From Acestrorhynchus altus (taxonomy: Eukaryota; Chordata; Actinopteri; Characiformes; Acestrorhynchidae), in contig CM067503.1 of NCBI GenBank assembly GCA_034509495.1, forward strand, positions 5,569,133-5,633,132: a DNA stretch of 64,000 nucleotides, read 5' to 3'. The notes below the pieces were generated by a model. It searched no databases, was not told the origin of the DNA, and was given only the letters and a program-made list of their open reading frames with translations. Made by a program: the position numbers and the translations under genes. How positions within the stretch are numbered: the stretch's first letter is position 1; the number at the start of each line of letters is the position of its first letter. Below, in pieces: positions 46,800-60,100 of this stretch.

Positions 46800-47784
46800 A
46801 AGAATCATATGATTCAAAGAGCGTTGGTTGTTTCTGTGGAAATGGTTTGGTTTGTAGAGGAAAGACAGAGTATAGTCTTGTGCAAATTATGTCGTAGAAA
46901 CATAGCAATTAAAGGTGTTTAAATATACAGCATGCTGTGTGTACATAAATACCAACAATTCCTTTGTTACCAAAGCACACAAGCCTGATCACTTGCAAAT
47001 AACAGATATTTCATATTTGATCCTAAATCAAACCAGATTTGTGGGCATGTGACATGAATGTGAACATGGGATATGCATCTTTTGTCCTGTACACGTGTAG
47101 TGTAGTCGTCAGCCTTTGTTGTGAGTGTCAGATGTGTAAATGTATCAATGTGTGCATGTTTACTGAAGGTGGAGATTCAGGTGCACTCTACATCCAGTGT
47201 GAAATCTGTGTTCTCATTACTGAAATAAGCTGGTTTATTGGCTCATTTGAAATCTTTGTGTCAATAAGTACAAAGCCAGTGGTTTGATCTTCATGACATT
47301 TGTTTATTATCCATATGAGTTTCATTTGCTGAAGAACAAGTTGGTTCACTGCACAGGTGCAGAGCAGGTCCCAGCATGACTCGGAAAATGAGAAGTCTCT
47401 CACGAACCTTAATACAGAACCATTTTGGTGAAACATTGAAATAGTCTCCATGTTCAATGATAATGTCAACGTCGTTACGCCATTGTCATTCTCATGTACA
47501 AAAAAGAAACAGATCACAAAAATGAACAACATACAATAGTACTCTATTTTCTCGTGTTCAGTACGGTTTTTGTCTTTTTCACTTTTTTATTGTTCCACAT
47601 ATTTATACTTTTACATACAAACAACTACAACCTCTACAGCACAGTACAATGATAAGGTGATAAACTCTGTCACATTGAAATTGAAATTAATCATAATAAA
47701 ACATAATAATAAATAATAAAAAAATAATAAAAGTTAATAATACATAAACACAGTGTCTAGTTTAAAAAAATGAAATACTGTATG

Positions 47785-47785
<1 letters not shown>
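46800..47785. other. Intergenic DNA, nothing firm
   Basis: Single-copy AT-rich DNA. A minus-strand AATAAA near 47302 is one distal candidate polyadenylation signal for sv2a. Confidence 0.35.

Positions 47786-47789
<4 letters not shown>

Positions 47790-47860
<71 letters not shown>
47790..47860. repeat. (AT)n microsatellite
   Basis: About 35 at dinucleotides, uninterrupted. Tyr/Ile frames over it are artefacts. Confidence 0.97.
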
Positions 47861-47864
<4 letters not shown>

Positions 47865-47869
47865 TTTAA

Positions 47870-50380
47870 TCACTACACATCTCGTTGCATGTGGCCTGTT
47901 CATTTCCAGTGTGCTTTCTTTTACCAATAGAATGGGGGTTTCATTTTGATGGAGGGGGCAGAGCAAAGAAACCTGTCAGTCACTTATTGCTTTGATTTCT
48001 TTTTGCGCACACGATTGACCTCTAATAATTGAAACACAAGAAAACAAAACATAAATATATAACAATCATCAAACAACCAGTAACAATCCAAACGGGATTC
48101 CAGGACTGCTTTTTTTGTTTACATACAAATAAGTCATAGCTTCACTGAGATCGTTTACTGTGGTTCAGCGTTTTCACAGCGTATGACAGCGACATTGACA
48201 TCCTTGTCTGTAGTTCAATGGACGGACCAAGGACAACACGGAGGAGACGCGACACTTTAGATACACATGCTGTACAACCGCAGATGTGAACGGATGTCAG
48301 CAGATATTCCGCTTGACTGGCGGGGCAGTGATAGCCTGCTGAAGAATCAGAACCTTTGGAAAATGACATGGCATGTGCTTTTTCTTATGTGAGAAAATAA
48401 TCTCAAACTGGATCTGATTCCCTGATAAAATAAAATGAAAAATTAAAAAGCTACTAAGAGAGCCTAAAAGGAACTTTGCAAATGTAAAGTCCTTAAACCT
48501 CATGTACACCCCAATAGGGCTGTCATGATCACTCGGTGTCTTAGTGATTCCTTCACAATTGTAATGACATTATGAAACATTAAACATTGTTATTTAATTA
48601 TAAAACAATCATCAGTCAAATGGAATCAATTGAAGTGACTGGTACTTGCAGACAAACACACGCTTTAAATTCTTAAATTCTACTGTCTGCTTAAGTAAGA
48701 GTCTGATTGACACATCACTTTATATTATGCTTGTGACCAAACACTGTAACAACTTTAATGGTAAACATGTCCCCTTTTTTAAGATGACTTTTTTTTCATG
48801 CACTAGTATTCCCACACATGAGCAGAATTTAACTTGGGTTGTTATTTCACAAAAATTCAGCTTAGTTTACAAAAAGACAGGGCTCAATAATACCACTCTA
48901 CGCAGGAATTTTTCAAATGCTGTGCAAACTGACTTGATTATAATCAACACTGACAGCCCTGCACACTCCATCACTCCACTGCCATCCTGACGTTTTTTGC
49001 AAAGTTCCCTTTAAGAACCTTAGTAGATTGTAAAACACAGGTTTTGTGCCCTGTTTCGATTGTAACTGTGTAGAATATTGTGCGACAGTACAGTCTGGGT
49101 CCTACATGAGCGATATCACTCTTGTTTTTTGCTCTTGTTAGCACTGCACTCCAATCTGGGCTCCGTTCTCATGTCCTCCACACTGATTTATGACATTTGG
49201 CAAATCTGAGCTGATATAAGATTGTCACCGATGTTGTCTTACTAGCCTCATGGTGAAGACGTGGAGGCAGGTTCTAGAGCAGTGTGCTGGGATCCTTTAG
49301 AACCTAATTTGTTGAAGTCATTATTTTTGCTAAAGCACAGTGAAGCCCAACAGACCTGACTGTGAGATTAGGCTGAGGCTGATGAAAAGTCACGTTGTGC
49401 TTTAAATCTATGGCTGAACTACTTTGGTAAAAGAAAATCGTAATGTTTTTACACTGTAAATGATGATATTGTTTAAGAGTTCTGGTCAATTTTTTAGCTT
49501 TCTAAGATTGGCTGATTGACACTGAGCGAGGCCAGTTGTGCTCTCTTAAACTTATGGATGGCTGTGGCATCACTGGGGACACTCAGACAGCTGCACCACT
49601 TTAGGGGCTATTTCTGGTTATACGATTATTGTAGGATTACTGTAAGATTCTTTAACACATTTCTAGATCTTTATTATTGCTTTAGATCATGACTATACTA
49701 GCAGCCAATTTTTGACATAGGATCTGCATTTTTTCCAAAAACAAGAAAAACATCTAGAAAGAAGTTTGCGATGCTGTGGACGAACAGTTAAATAGGCTGA
49801 GTGGGAGGAGTGTGAACCATCTCCCAAAATCAGTTAATTTCATAATTCCACTTCAGTAATTTTACAATATTCTTAAACAATCTCATAACCAGATTCAAGA
49901 TGTTTTCTCATGTTTTCATTTTTTGCATTTTATATTCATTGTAAGGAACACCGTACTACTTTTCTTTTTGTCTATTATGTCTATAATATGGCTCCTATCC
50001 TAAAAAATGGCAGTAAAGAAGAGTGACACCTCTGCATTGTTTCTGTGATTAGCTGTTGACAGAAGCATCTGAGACTGGAAATCTGGTTGGCTTGTTTGTT
50101 TTCTTTTTTGCTAGACGTATCTGTATAGATAACAGAAGGCAGTCGTTCATTGGATGAAAAGAATTGTGTGGACCGAATGATCACGTCCTGTCCATGCCAA
50201 ACTAAACATAAACCACCAGACTGAACAAAAAAACATAAAAACACTATTTGGGCACATTTATGATCTCCTGTTAGTGCTGTTCACTCAGCTAGCTTTTTAG
50301 GACCCCCCCTCGATTTCAAGTCAGTTTATACTGACAAAATATTTATGCTTATTTTAATGTCCAGCATTTTTTCTTTGCGT
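47870..50380. other. Region between sv2a and bola1, possibly extended sv2a 3' UTR
   Basis: Repeat-poor AT-rich DNA without recognisable exons. It could be transcribed as a long neuronal 3' UTR of sv2a, since minus-strand AATAAA words occur near 49669 and further left, but nothing shows where transcription ends. Confidence 0.3.
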
Positions 50381-50382
50381 TT

Positions 50383-52541
50383 TTTATTTAATATAAACCA
50401 GACTCTCATTCAGATTTTCAACTGTAGCAGTGATGAAAACGTCACGTCAAACAACAATACAGCAATAAATTTACCCTGCATGTGGCACAACCTGTATTCT
50501 ACAGACATCCAAAGTAAAAAAGACTATAAAATCAAACTCTCGCAACCATAGAAATAAATACATACAAATATTCTGTGGAACACCTCAACGTTTCACATGC
50601 AAACACACACACCCCACACACACACACCCACACACACCCAAACATACCTACAGGTACCTCTTTGTCATCATAAGAACAGAAAAGAACATATGGACGAACA
50701 CATCGCGCATGAATTGCATTTGTGTTTGACTCGTTTCCGTCAGGTCTCTGAATATTTGCTTTTGTTCAAAATAAAAGTACCTTAAACCAATATATATATG
50801 TATATATATACAGACATCAAGTAGAACCTATCTAAGACATTATGGTACTAGATTTCAACATCTGAAACGGAAATATAATTGTATCTATTCGGAGTTTTCC
50901 CCTATATATTTATATATTTAACATTAGCTAGAGTGTTCGAACAGACAGACTGAACTGTATATTTATATTCAGTACATCATTTACATCATTTCAAAATAAA
51001 ACCTATTGGTTTTTTTGATAGTCTCATCAAACCATCTTGTGCTTCGTTTGCTCTTTTCACCCCTCTCTACTTTTCTAATGTGATATTTCTTTGTGTTTTC
51101 AAGGAGACTCGTGTCGTTTTTTCATCACTAGGACCTTGCCGCACATTCCTTGTCGGTAAATTCCGAGAAGGTGTGCACGTTCAAGGAAAACACGAGGATG
51201 GAATGACGGGCCTGTTATGGAACACATATGTGAATATAGTCATGAGGAATGATCGTTTTGAACAGGGCCGATCTCGTCGTGATTCGTTTGGAATGGGACA
51301 TGCATGCCCATACAAAAAGTCATATAGTGAAAATATACTACAATATATTCTATTTATATTTTGGAATATATCGCCAACCTTTTTTCTCGACATCCCATTA
51401 TGTCACATATTTTACATCATCTCAGAAACCATCATGGGTAGAGTATGGGGATAGGCAGCACTCAGGCCATATATACTGTCATGAACCATTTTCTCATTCT
51501 CTCAACACTTTCAGTGAAGCCACTTCTGAAAGAACACCAGCATTCTCTCTCTTCATGGCGTACGACTCTCTCTCTCGGGTTCTTTTCGGATCCTCTCATG
51601 AAACCTACGTTACAGTGCACTCTGAATATTACGATCTGACTCTACCGTGACCTCCCAAGCTCAAAAAACAAACAGGCGTGATCTGGAAGTGAAGACTGTT
51701 GGCAGGAGACGAGCTTCCTTCTTCACGCACACCTATCCACAAGTTCACGTCGGTTTCTGTAGGACATTGTGAGAGCGGAAAATAACAACAACAACCAGCA
51801 CCAGCAACACACGAGAGCAAAGAACACTCGAAACACTGTCCGTGCAGAAAATAAACAACCCCAACAACAACACCCATCACTCTCACCCATGATTTCCCAC
51901 AACAGAATGGCTTGGACTAAGATTAAAGGGAGAAGTCAAACTTGTCACAGGCCGGTTCTCACGTAGAAACTACAAATAAACCTTGGAATGTGTCAAAATG
52001 GCAGTTGTTCAACACACACACACACATTTTAACATATATACACATACACACACAACCTCTGTTTTCCCTGTAAGGATGCTGACGCTAAGAAATAAGGACG
52101 GGATCAGACCTCAGAGCATAGCCCAGGATTCGAACCCAGCGTCCTTAAAACCGTGCTACATGACGGTACAGATGCATACAAGTGTGAATTTGAACTATCT
52201 GATGAGAGGGATTTGCACAAGACTGGTTTGAATGATGGATGGCTTTTCTGCGGCGAGATTAATCTCCCGACTTTATGACCTCAAAGGGGAAAACGACCGG
52301 TACGACAACATGACCTGTGTTTGCTAACTGTCGCTGACGTAAAATGACGGAAATCGCTCAGTAAAAGTTCGACGCAGAAAAGGAATGGGCTATGGAACGA
52401 CATCTAGAACTGATCTCCTGTAATGAGGATTAAAAAAAGATTTTGTGTGGTATTCTCCGCTGCTCGCAGCGTGGCTCACTCAATGGGGTTTTGGGAAATA
52501 CTTCCTATTCAACATCGCCACCTGCTGGCAGAGAGGCTGCA
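50383..52541 (-). other. sv2a: Likely sv2a 3' untranslated region
   Basis: Sequence immediately downstream of the sv2a stop on the minus strand. It has no coding exon and, apart from short CA and TA runs and one tRNA B-box-like stretch near 52120-52145, no recognised interspersed repeat across about 2 kb, unlike the repeat-rich flanks. A minus-strand AATAAA (plus TTTATT, 50383-50388) is one candidate polyadenylation signal; others exist near 49669 and 47302. The actual end is an inference and could be shorter or longer. Confidence 0.4.
50595..50640. repeat. Short CA-rich run
   Basis: acacacaccccacacacaca type sequence inside the likely sv2a 3' UTR. Confidence 0.85.
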
Positions 52542-52725
52542 CTATTGAAGCACCTGCCCCCGTGTCTCCGGAAGCTTCAGCGCCAGGAAGCTGCCGGCTG
52601 CCAGTGCCCCCGAGGCGAAGAGGATGGGCACTGCTTTGGTGATGCCCACAAAGGACTGGAAGATGCTGATTCCCAGCACTGCTGCAAGCTTACACAGGGC
52701 GTTCAGGAAGCCGAAGGCTGTGGTT
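52542..52725 (-). CDS. sv2a: sv2a last coding exon (TM11-12 and C-terminus)
   Basis: Encodes TTAFGFLNALCKLAAVLGIS, a segment with FVGITKAVPILFASGALAAG, and the tail LALKLPETRGQVLQ followed by a TAG stop at 52542-52544. TM11 and TM12 are visible. LPETRG is the sugar-porter family C-terminal signature. The acceptor is gtcacag; the first base completes the arginine of SDKR. As I recall, QVLQ is the SV2A ending, which supports the paralogue call. Confidence 0.96.
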
Positions 52726-53994
52726 CTGTGACGAAACAAAATGAGCAAATGAGTCCCTGTGGTGAATAAAGTTAAAACAGGTGGTTAAAACAGTCTTTTT
52801 TCAACACAAATATAATCATTTCTCCAGGACATGTGCGTGTGAAAATATGCTGCTTTAGTTTTTTGGCCAGGAACTAAGGCACCCAATCCCCTTGTGTGAA
52901 AAAGTGACTGCCTCCTTCCTTTCCATAGCTGGTTCCACCTCCGCTTAGCAGCATTAACTGTAACAATGCTGTCTGTAGGTGTTAAACACTGTCCCACAAT
53001 GCCATGGAAGCATTTGGCCCACTCCTCCTTACAGACATGCTCCACATTCCAGTTGGGTGCAGGTTGAGTTTCTAACCACTGTGAGGTCCGTGTTCTACTA
53101 CATGACCCATCTTAGTGGTAGCAAACCATCATACCATGCTTCACAATGAAGCAGGAGAACAGTTGGGTTGTATTCTTTGGATCGTGTATGACTGTTCATA
53201 AAAATAATTCCTTCCTAACAGTGAAATCTCAGAAATTTAATGAATGTGATTTAAGTTTAAAACAGGCATCTAAAGCAGCGTCTTGCAACCATGGTCCTAG
53301 AGGCACCCCTGCCCTGCATGTCTATAACACATCCCATGCAACTCTGAATGGTTTTTAATGAGCTGACTGGTTGAAACAGGTGTAGTGGAAACAGGAAAAG
53401 CAATAAATGATGCAGGGTAGGGGTGCCTCCAGGACCACAGTTGAGAAACACTGGTCTAAAGAATTTTAAACATGTGGTATATGTCCCCAAATAAAACTTC
53501 AATATCAGATTTACAAATATGTGAAACAATTTTGATAGTAACAGTTTTAATTTGCATTGTAGTCATGGCAGTCCTGGTTCCTGTCACTGGCATATTTCTC
53601 TACAATTAACTGTTTCACATCAAACCACACTGAATGACATGTTTCAACCACTGATCAGGGGATTCCATCACAGATCGGTGTGATGCGAAGCAAGTACACA
53701 GATTTACACAGTGCAGGTCCGGGCCGTGAATACATGTGGGATAACGGGAGCCTTAGTAGAATCCCGAGTGTGCACATCACCTCTGCTTAAACCCAAATGA
53801 AATATTACATAAAAAAACACTGAAACAAATGTGATGAAGGATTGACCACAAGGGGGTGCTGTGTGGCACAGATAGTAAAACACTGGCAGGCACCATGGTT
53901 ACTGCACATCTTCCTACAAATAATGTGTAGTACCCAGTGCCAAGCCAGCTGGGATTTCAGACATTTTGCAAGAGAATTTTCAGATATTCCCCAA

Positions 53995-54030
<36 letters not shown>

Positions 54031-54257
54031 CATCTAAACTGAAGAGAGGAGGTACTGCAGTGTTCATGCAGCAAATGCACTTAAGAGCAGTTAGAACAAT
54101 AAACATGATCTTTACTCATATCATATTATTGATGTTTTTACCTTAAAATAACATTATGAAGATGGTGATGATTATTAACAACAACAACAACATTAATAAT
54201 AATAATAATAATAACAATAATAACAATGATGTAATTATGATAATAATACTAATAATG

Positions 54258-54291
<34 letters not shown>

Positions 54292-56948
54292 TGATGATGA
54301 TAATAATAATAATAATACAGAACACATTTCAGATTGTTAGCAACTGATTACTGATTAACTGATTGATTGAATGAATGATTAGCTCATTGATTTTGATATG
54401 GATATGTTTTGATATGAACATATGAATATAAACATATCCACTGTGCGTTCAAAAGGGAGAAATCTGGAGTACCTCTTATCAGACGGATACAGTTCTACTG
54501 TCAGTACATCCAAGGAGTTCCACGACGCAATGCTGATGCCTCCAAAGAGACAGAGGAGGGCAATCATGGCCGACTCGCTGTTCCCAAATGACAGGAAGAA
54601 ACAGCTGACACAGGAGATCACACTGGAACCGGCTGCAGAGGAGAAAACAGGATTGTGTTTTTATTCTTAGGATAAAGAAGAGTAACCGTAAGACACAAAC
54701 ACAGTTGGGTCACATGATATTCATCATAACTGCACTGTTTAGTGCTTTTCCTGCTCTCTTTTCTCACTTTTGGTTTGGTTAAGTTCGGACTGATATTTAC
54801 ACTGACTTCACAACATTAGAGGCAGGCAGTCAGACCTGAGCGTAGTGGTGCCAGGAGAGCCAACTAAAAATTATACCATGGGGTGACAAGAGATGTTTGT
54901 TCAGTGTCAACCACACAATGCTTTCTTACAAACATACTCACAAAAAATTCAGATAAAACTACAAATGTCATCAGAATCTTCTTTTAAAGCGATTCTTAAT
55001 TTTTGAAAATGTTTTTTTGTTTACTCGTGTAATTATTTGTAACATAGCCTTTATGCTGCATTTTACAACATAAATGTTTAAAAGAGAAAATTGAGGAAAA
55101 ATTCGAATATTTATGAAAAGAGACTATTTATTTTGATGATTTTCTTAAGTATTAAATAAGGAAAAATGCGGATTCATTTTTATTTTATCTGCCCCAGAGT
55201 GGCACAACTATCTATGATTGGTCCTATGATTGGAAGGTCGAAGGTGTAATCCCTGATAATGGCACAGTAAGCCAAAGTGTGCATCTGTTAGTAACAGAAC
55301 TGGCATTGTGTTCTCCCATTGTGTTCTCCTCCAAACATCTTAAGCTGTTCAGTGATGTTTTGTTTGCTGCAGGAACCAAAAAAGGTGCTCATGAATTCCT
55401 CTTTGAGTTATGTCCAACATCACTGTTGATATTCTAACATTCTCCCTTTTGTTGCATTATTCATGCTTTTTACTCTTATTGTCAATTTTTCATCTCTTTT
55501 TAGCATGTAGGAGCACGTTGTCTATAATTACAGACTGTAGTCCATTTGTTTCAGTGTATACACTGTCCTTTCATCCTGTTCTTCGATGGTCAGGACCCTA
55601 GAGGACCACCAGATGTGTGTCATCCTCAGCAACACACTCAGTGCACCAACCCAGCCAACAGCGTCCTGACACAAACTGCAGAAACAGATGAGCTTCTGTC
55701 TCTGAATTTACATCTACAAGGTGGAGCAACTACACAGGAGAGACTAATAGAGTGAACACTGTCTCATCCACTCCAGTGCAACACACACTAACAGGCCACT
55801 GGTCACTGCAATGCTGAGAATGACCTTGCAATTTCCCTCTGGGTTTAATAAAGAATAACCTGATTCTGATTCTGATTCTGACCCACCACCCAGATAATAC
55901 GTGGGTGGTCATTTAGGGAGCATCACTACTTTACCTGTGCAAATTACAAATTATTTGGTCAAACTGCCACGTCCTTCCAAACTATGTAAATGTCCATCAC
56001 TGATCTGTCGCATTCATGGCTGACCAGTCACAGAGCCCATTTACCCAGCATCCTCAGACGTCCGATCTTGTCCATGAGCAGAGCAGACACGATGTTCCCA
56101 GGCAGGACTGCCAGTGTGCCCAGAAAACTGACAAAGTAGATCATGTAGGCGTTGTTCTCATCACTGAAGTCCAGCAAGCAGCCCTCTTTGTTATGCAGGA
56201 AGGTGCTGTTGATGAGACGACTGTTGATCAACCTGTACTTAAACAGATCTGAAAAGAGGAAGAGAAGCAGCTCATTAAAGCAACACCCAACGAGAAACGC
56301 TTAACGTCTGCTTATATGCAGCGGCAGTAGCTAATAAGACCACAACAGATGTGGATTCAGTTCAGTGCAGATAGTAAAAATGAATATTTGCACATGAATA
56401 ACGTATTATATAACGGCACCTCAGTGTAATGAGCTTCATTCACTGCTGCAGAAAAGTGAGAATAAAGTTCAACAGCTTTCTCCGCTTAAGAATGGAGCTC
56501 AAGGCCAGAGGCCAAGAAACACACGAGAGCACACTGGTCTTCTGTATCTATTTAAATAGCATCTATTTAGATTGACGCAGTGGCAACAGATTTTGCTCAT
56601 ACGTTAAGAGTCAGAATTGCAGCCTTTGTTGCTAGGATACCTGAAACCGTTTCAGTGCATTTCATACTGAATGAGGTCATTTTGACTGATGGGGAATGCA
56701 TCAGCCGGCAGGCTTCTGTTTAAGGATTATAGATGAGAGGGACTGGACTCAGCTTCTGTCTGCCTTACACAATTGACTGTGCCTTTCAGGACATTAATGC
56801 AGAGCTAAATTCAGTAAACATGACATCAATACAGAGAACCAATCTGTCATTTCTGCTTTGATTTTTTGTTTGAAAATATTCCAGTAATTGCTTTCACTGG
56901 GAGATCGCAAGTTCAATCCCTGCTGGTGCAACCCATCCTTGACCAGGG

Positions 56949-57003
<55 letters not shown>

Positions 57004-57119
57004 TATTTATTTATTTTTATTATTATTATTATTACAATTGTTATAAGTATTATAATCATAATCATTATATTTTCAGAATCTGTGATATTACATTGTTGTG
57101 TAATCCCAACATTTTATTA

Positions 57120-57169
<50 letters not shown>

Positions 57170-60100
57170 TTTATAGTTCAATGTTGGGATTACACAACAA
57201 TGTAATATCACAGATTCTGAAAATATAATGATTATGATTATAATACTTATAACAACTGTAAATGCAAAAAACTGCATTTCCTGAATATTGGCATATTGGT
57301 GGTTGCTTTAGTGTTCATAAATAGTTGTTAAGTGATTGATATGGTGTTTTCACATGGTTGTTAGGTGGTGGCTATGGTGTTGATACGTGGTTGCTATGGT
57401 TTCCCAGGTAGTTGCTGTAGTGTTGCTAAGTGGCCACTAAGTGGTTGCTATGGTGTTGTTAAGTGGTTACTATGGTGTTGGTAAATGGTGGCAAGGTGGT
57501 TGCTATGGTGTTGCTAAGTGAATGCTAGATGGGTGCTACAGTGAGGCAAAGTGATTGCTATGGCATTTCAGGCAATTGCTAAGAAACCTGACCACAAAGC
57601 CAGTTGAACATCCTGAAGCTGACCCATAACTGATCGACCTGGAAATATAATAATGGTAGCGTGGTCTGATGAGGTTCTACCCATTGTCTAGAAAGTGTGG
57701 TGTGCTTAACATTGCCAAAACACACCTACTTTGACAGGAAGGGGCTGATTAATATCAGACTACCACTGCGAGAACAGATGGGAGGTAGGATGACTGGCAA
57801 GACAGCCGTCCTGTTCTCACCTGTGTTGTAGAAGAGGGTGGCAATAAAGGTGCAGTTTTTGAAGAAGGTGTTGGTGGAGGTGATGTCCTCGAAGTAGCAT
57901 TCTTCAAACAGAGAGTCCTCGAACACCATTGACTTCATCTTCAGGTTCAAAAACCTTTGAAAATAACAGGAGAAGAATCTTCTAAACAGAATATCTATCA
58001 TATGATGCAGCTGTTGGTCCACAAAGTGGAAACACTGGCTAAATGGGAACATGTTCACAACTGTGCTCTTATGAAGGGATCCAACTGTTCCTGTAGAGCG
58101 AACAAATGCCCAATCAAAAACCCTGACTGCCAGAATCCATCCAAACAAAATCAAAAATTATTTGGATTACATTTTTTACTGCTTTACAGAATCCAAAATG
58201 AGTGAAAAGATGAACACAAAACATATTAAATACCTTAATAAATATTAAAAGGCAACAGTGACAAAGAAACAAACAAACAAACAATAATAAATGAGTCTCC
58301 AGAAACATTTCAGACAAAAAAAGACTTTTAAATCGCTGTCCAATGTAGTGACCATCATGCATGAAAAGGTCGTTTTTCATGATTAATTTAGATCCAAAGA
58401 TTTTCAAGACAAAATCTAGAAAAACTGCATAGAAACAAGAAGAAAAATGACAAAGACTCCAAGATGAAAAATCAATTCCTAAAATGATCCTTCATCAAAA
58501 CCTTAAGAATGTTCTTACATCTGAGATAAATTCAGAAAGTGTACATCAGATTCAAGACATGCTTTTAAAGCACAGAACTGCTCACACCTCTGCTCTTATG
58601 GATGGATTTCATTGTCCTTGGAAAATGAACAAATCCCAAATAGGAAAACATTGTGAAAGTCAAAATCAGAGAAAACCGTAAGAACATTCAGCGAATAAGG
58701 TTCATTGTGCTGCTCAATCAGGCTCAAATTAGCTGAAGACAGACAAACAAATGTGTAACACCCACTGTGTTCATTGAGGAACATTGTGGCTACATGCTGT
58801 ACACTGGAGACCACTGGAGACAAAAATGCCTTCTGGCAAGTGGGCACTTAAAGGGCATCACATTAAAGCTCTAACTGACATCAGCTGACTGATCAGAACA
58901 GGCCATGTATCTCATCACTGGGGCCCAACACATTTGAAGTGCTTACTTGTTGTTGAAGTACTCTCCTTGGCGATGGATCTGGTTCTCCAAGGTGAAGTTG
59001 AAAGTCACATGTTCCACTTTCTCCTTGATGAAGACTTTGGTGCGTGAAGAGTACTCCTGCTTCTGCAGGTACTTGATCATGTCAGGGAACCACACAGTCA
59101 GGCCGTAGTAGCTTTAGGAGAGAGAACAGGGCGCCATGAGACAGCTCATTAAACGGTAATTACACCAGTATCGTTTTTATAGAGATACACAGGTTCACTA
59201 AAGCCAGGACAGTCAGTGCTAATCCTCTCAGCTCATATAAAAAAGTATAAAAAATAGAAAAGCATTTGTATGATGTGAACTGAACCTGTTAGCTCTGCTA
59301 GTGTTTTAGTGTTTGTACCAGAGATGAGCATTTCAGGTCTAGCGAGTCAAAATCTGTCCCAGGATTTTGTTCCACCCATCTGGTACCGGTTGGCTTGTCT
59401 GTCAGAGGTTTACATTAGTAATTGACTCTCTTTTGAAACTGTTTTGGTCAACTGGTTGGCATGAAGCATGTTCAAACAGTGGGTAAACGTGGCACAAATC
59501 CATTATTTTCGTCATGTGTGACCCAATGGGTCATTTGATACAGTGTGAACGACAAAAAAACACATTGGATGTGACATTTTTGCAGGTGCGAATCCTGAGT
59601 CTGAGAGCAAATTTGGCCATGCTCTTTCTGAGTGGGTAGATGGCACTCCCTCCCAACATCACACCCATTGCGATGCTGGTCGGCCCAGTCATCTGTTAGC
59701 CGTTGCATTGAAGCTGGGTACCAGGCGCTTTCGTTGGTTGCCGAGCATTGATGCAATGGTGGCCGTTCAGCTTCACATGTATCTGAGGAACCATGTGCTT
59801 GTCTTCACCACCCTAGTGTTGGGTGCGATGGTACAGTTCTAATGAGGTTGGGTAATTGGCACTCAAAAATTGAGATAAAAAAGGAAAGTCTCTGTCTGAA
59901 CATCCAGACTGGAATTCATGCGATATCAAAAATGAGCACAGGTAGATGTATAACAGGGACGTTTTCAGTGGTGGGATAGTGAGTTAACAGACCTCATAAA
60001 TAAAAAATACATTCTGTGACCTCTCTGTGTTTCTAATGAAATGGAAGGAACTCAGCTGCAGGGGGACGTCACTGCAGTATCAAAGAAAATGATGAAGCTG

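Noticed and set aside
52105..52170. tRNA gene on the minus strand in the sv2a 3' region
   Set aside because: Only a B-box-like gggttcgaatcc is present; no acceptor stem or A-box at the right spacing could be found.
57065..57277. Poly-Asn/poly-Ile frames as low-complexity proteins
   Set aside because: They arise from (ATT)n and from the inverted-repeat arms being read on each strand.
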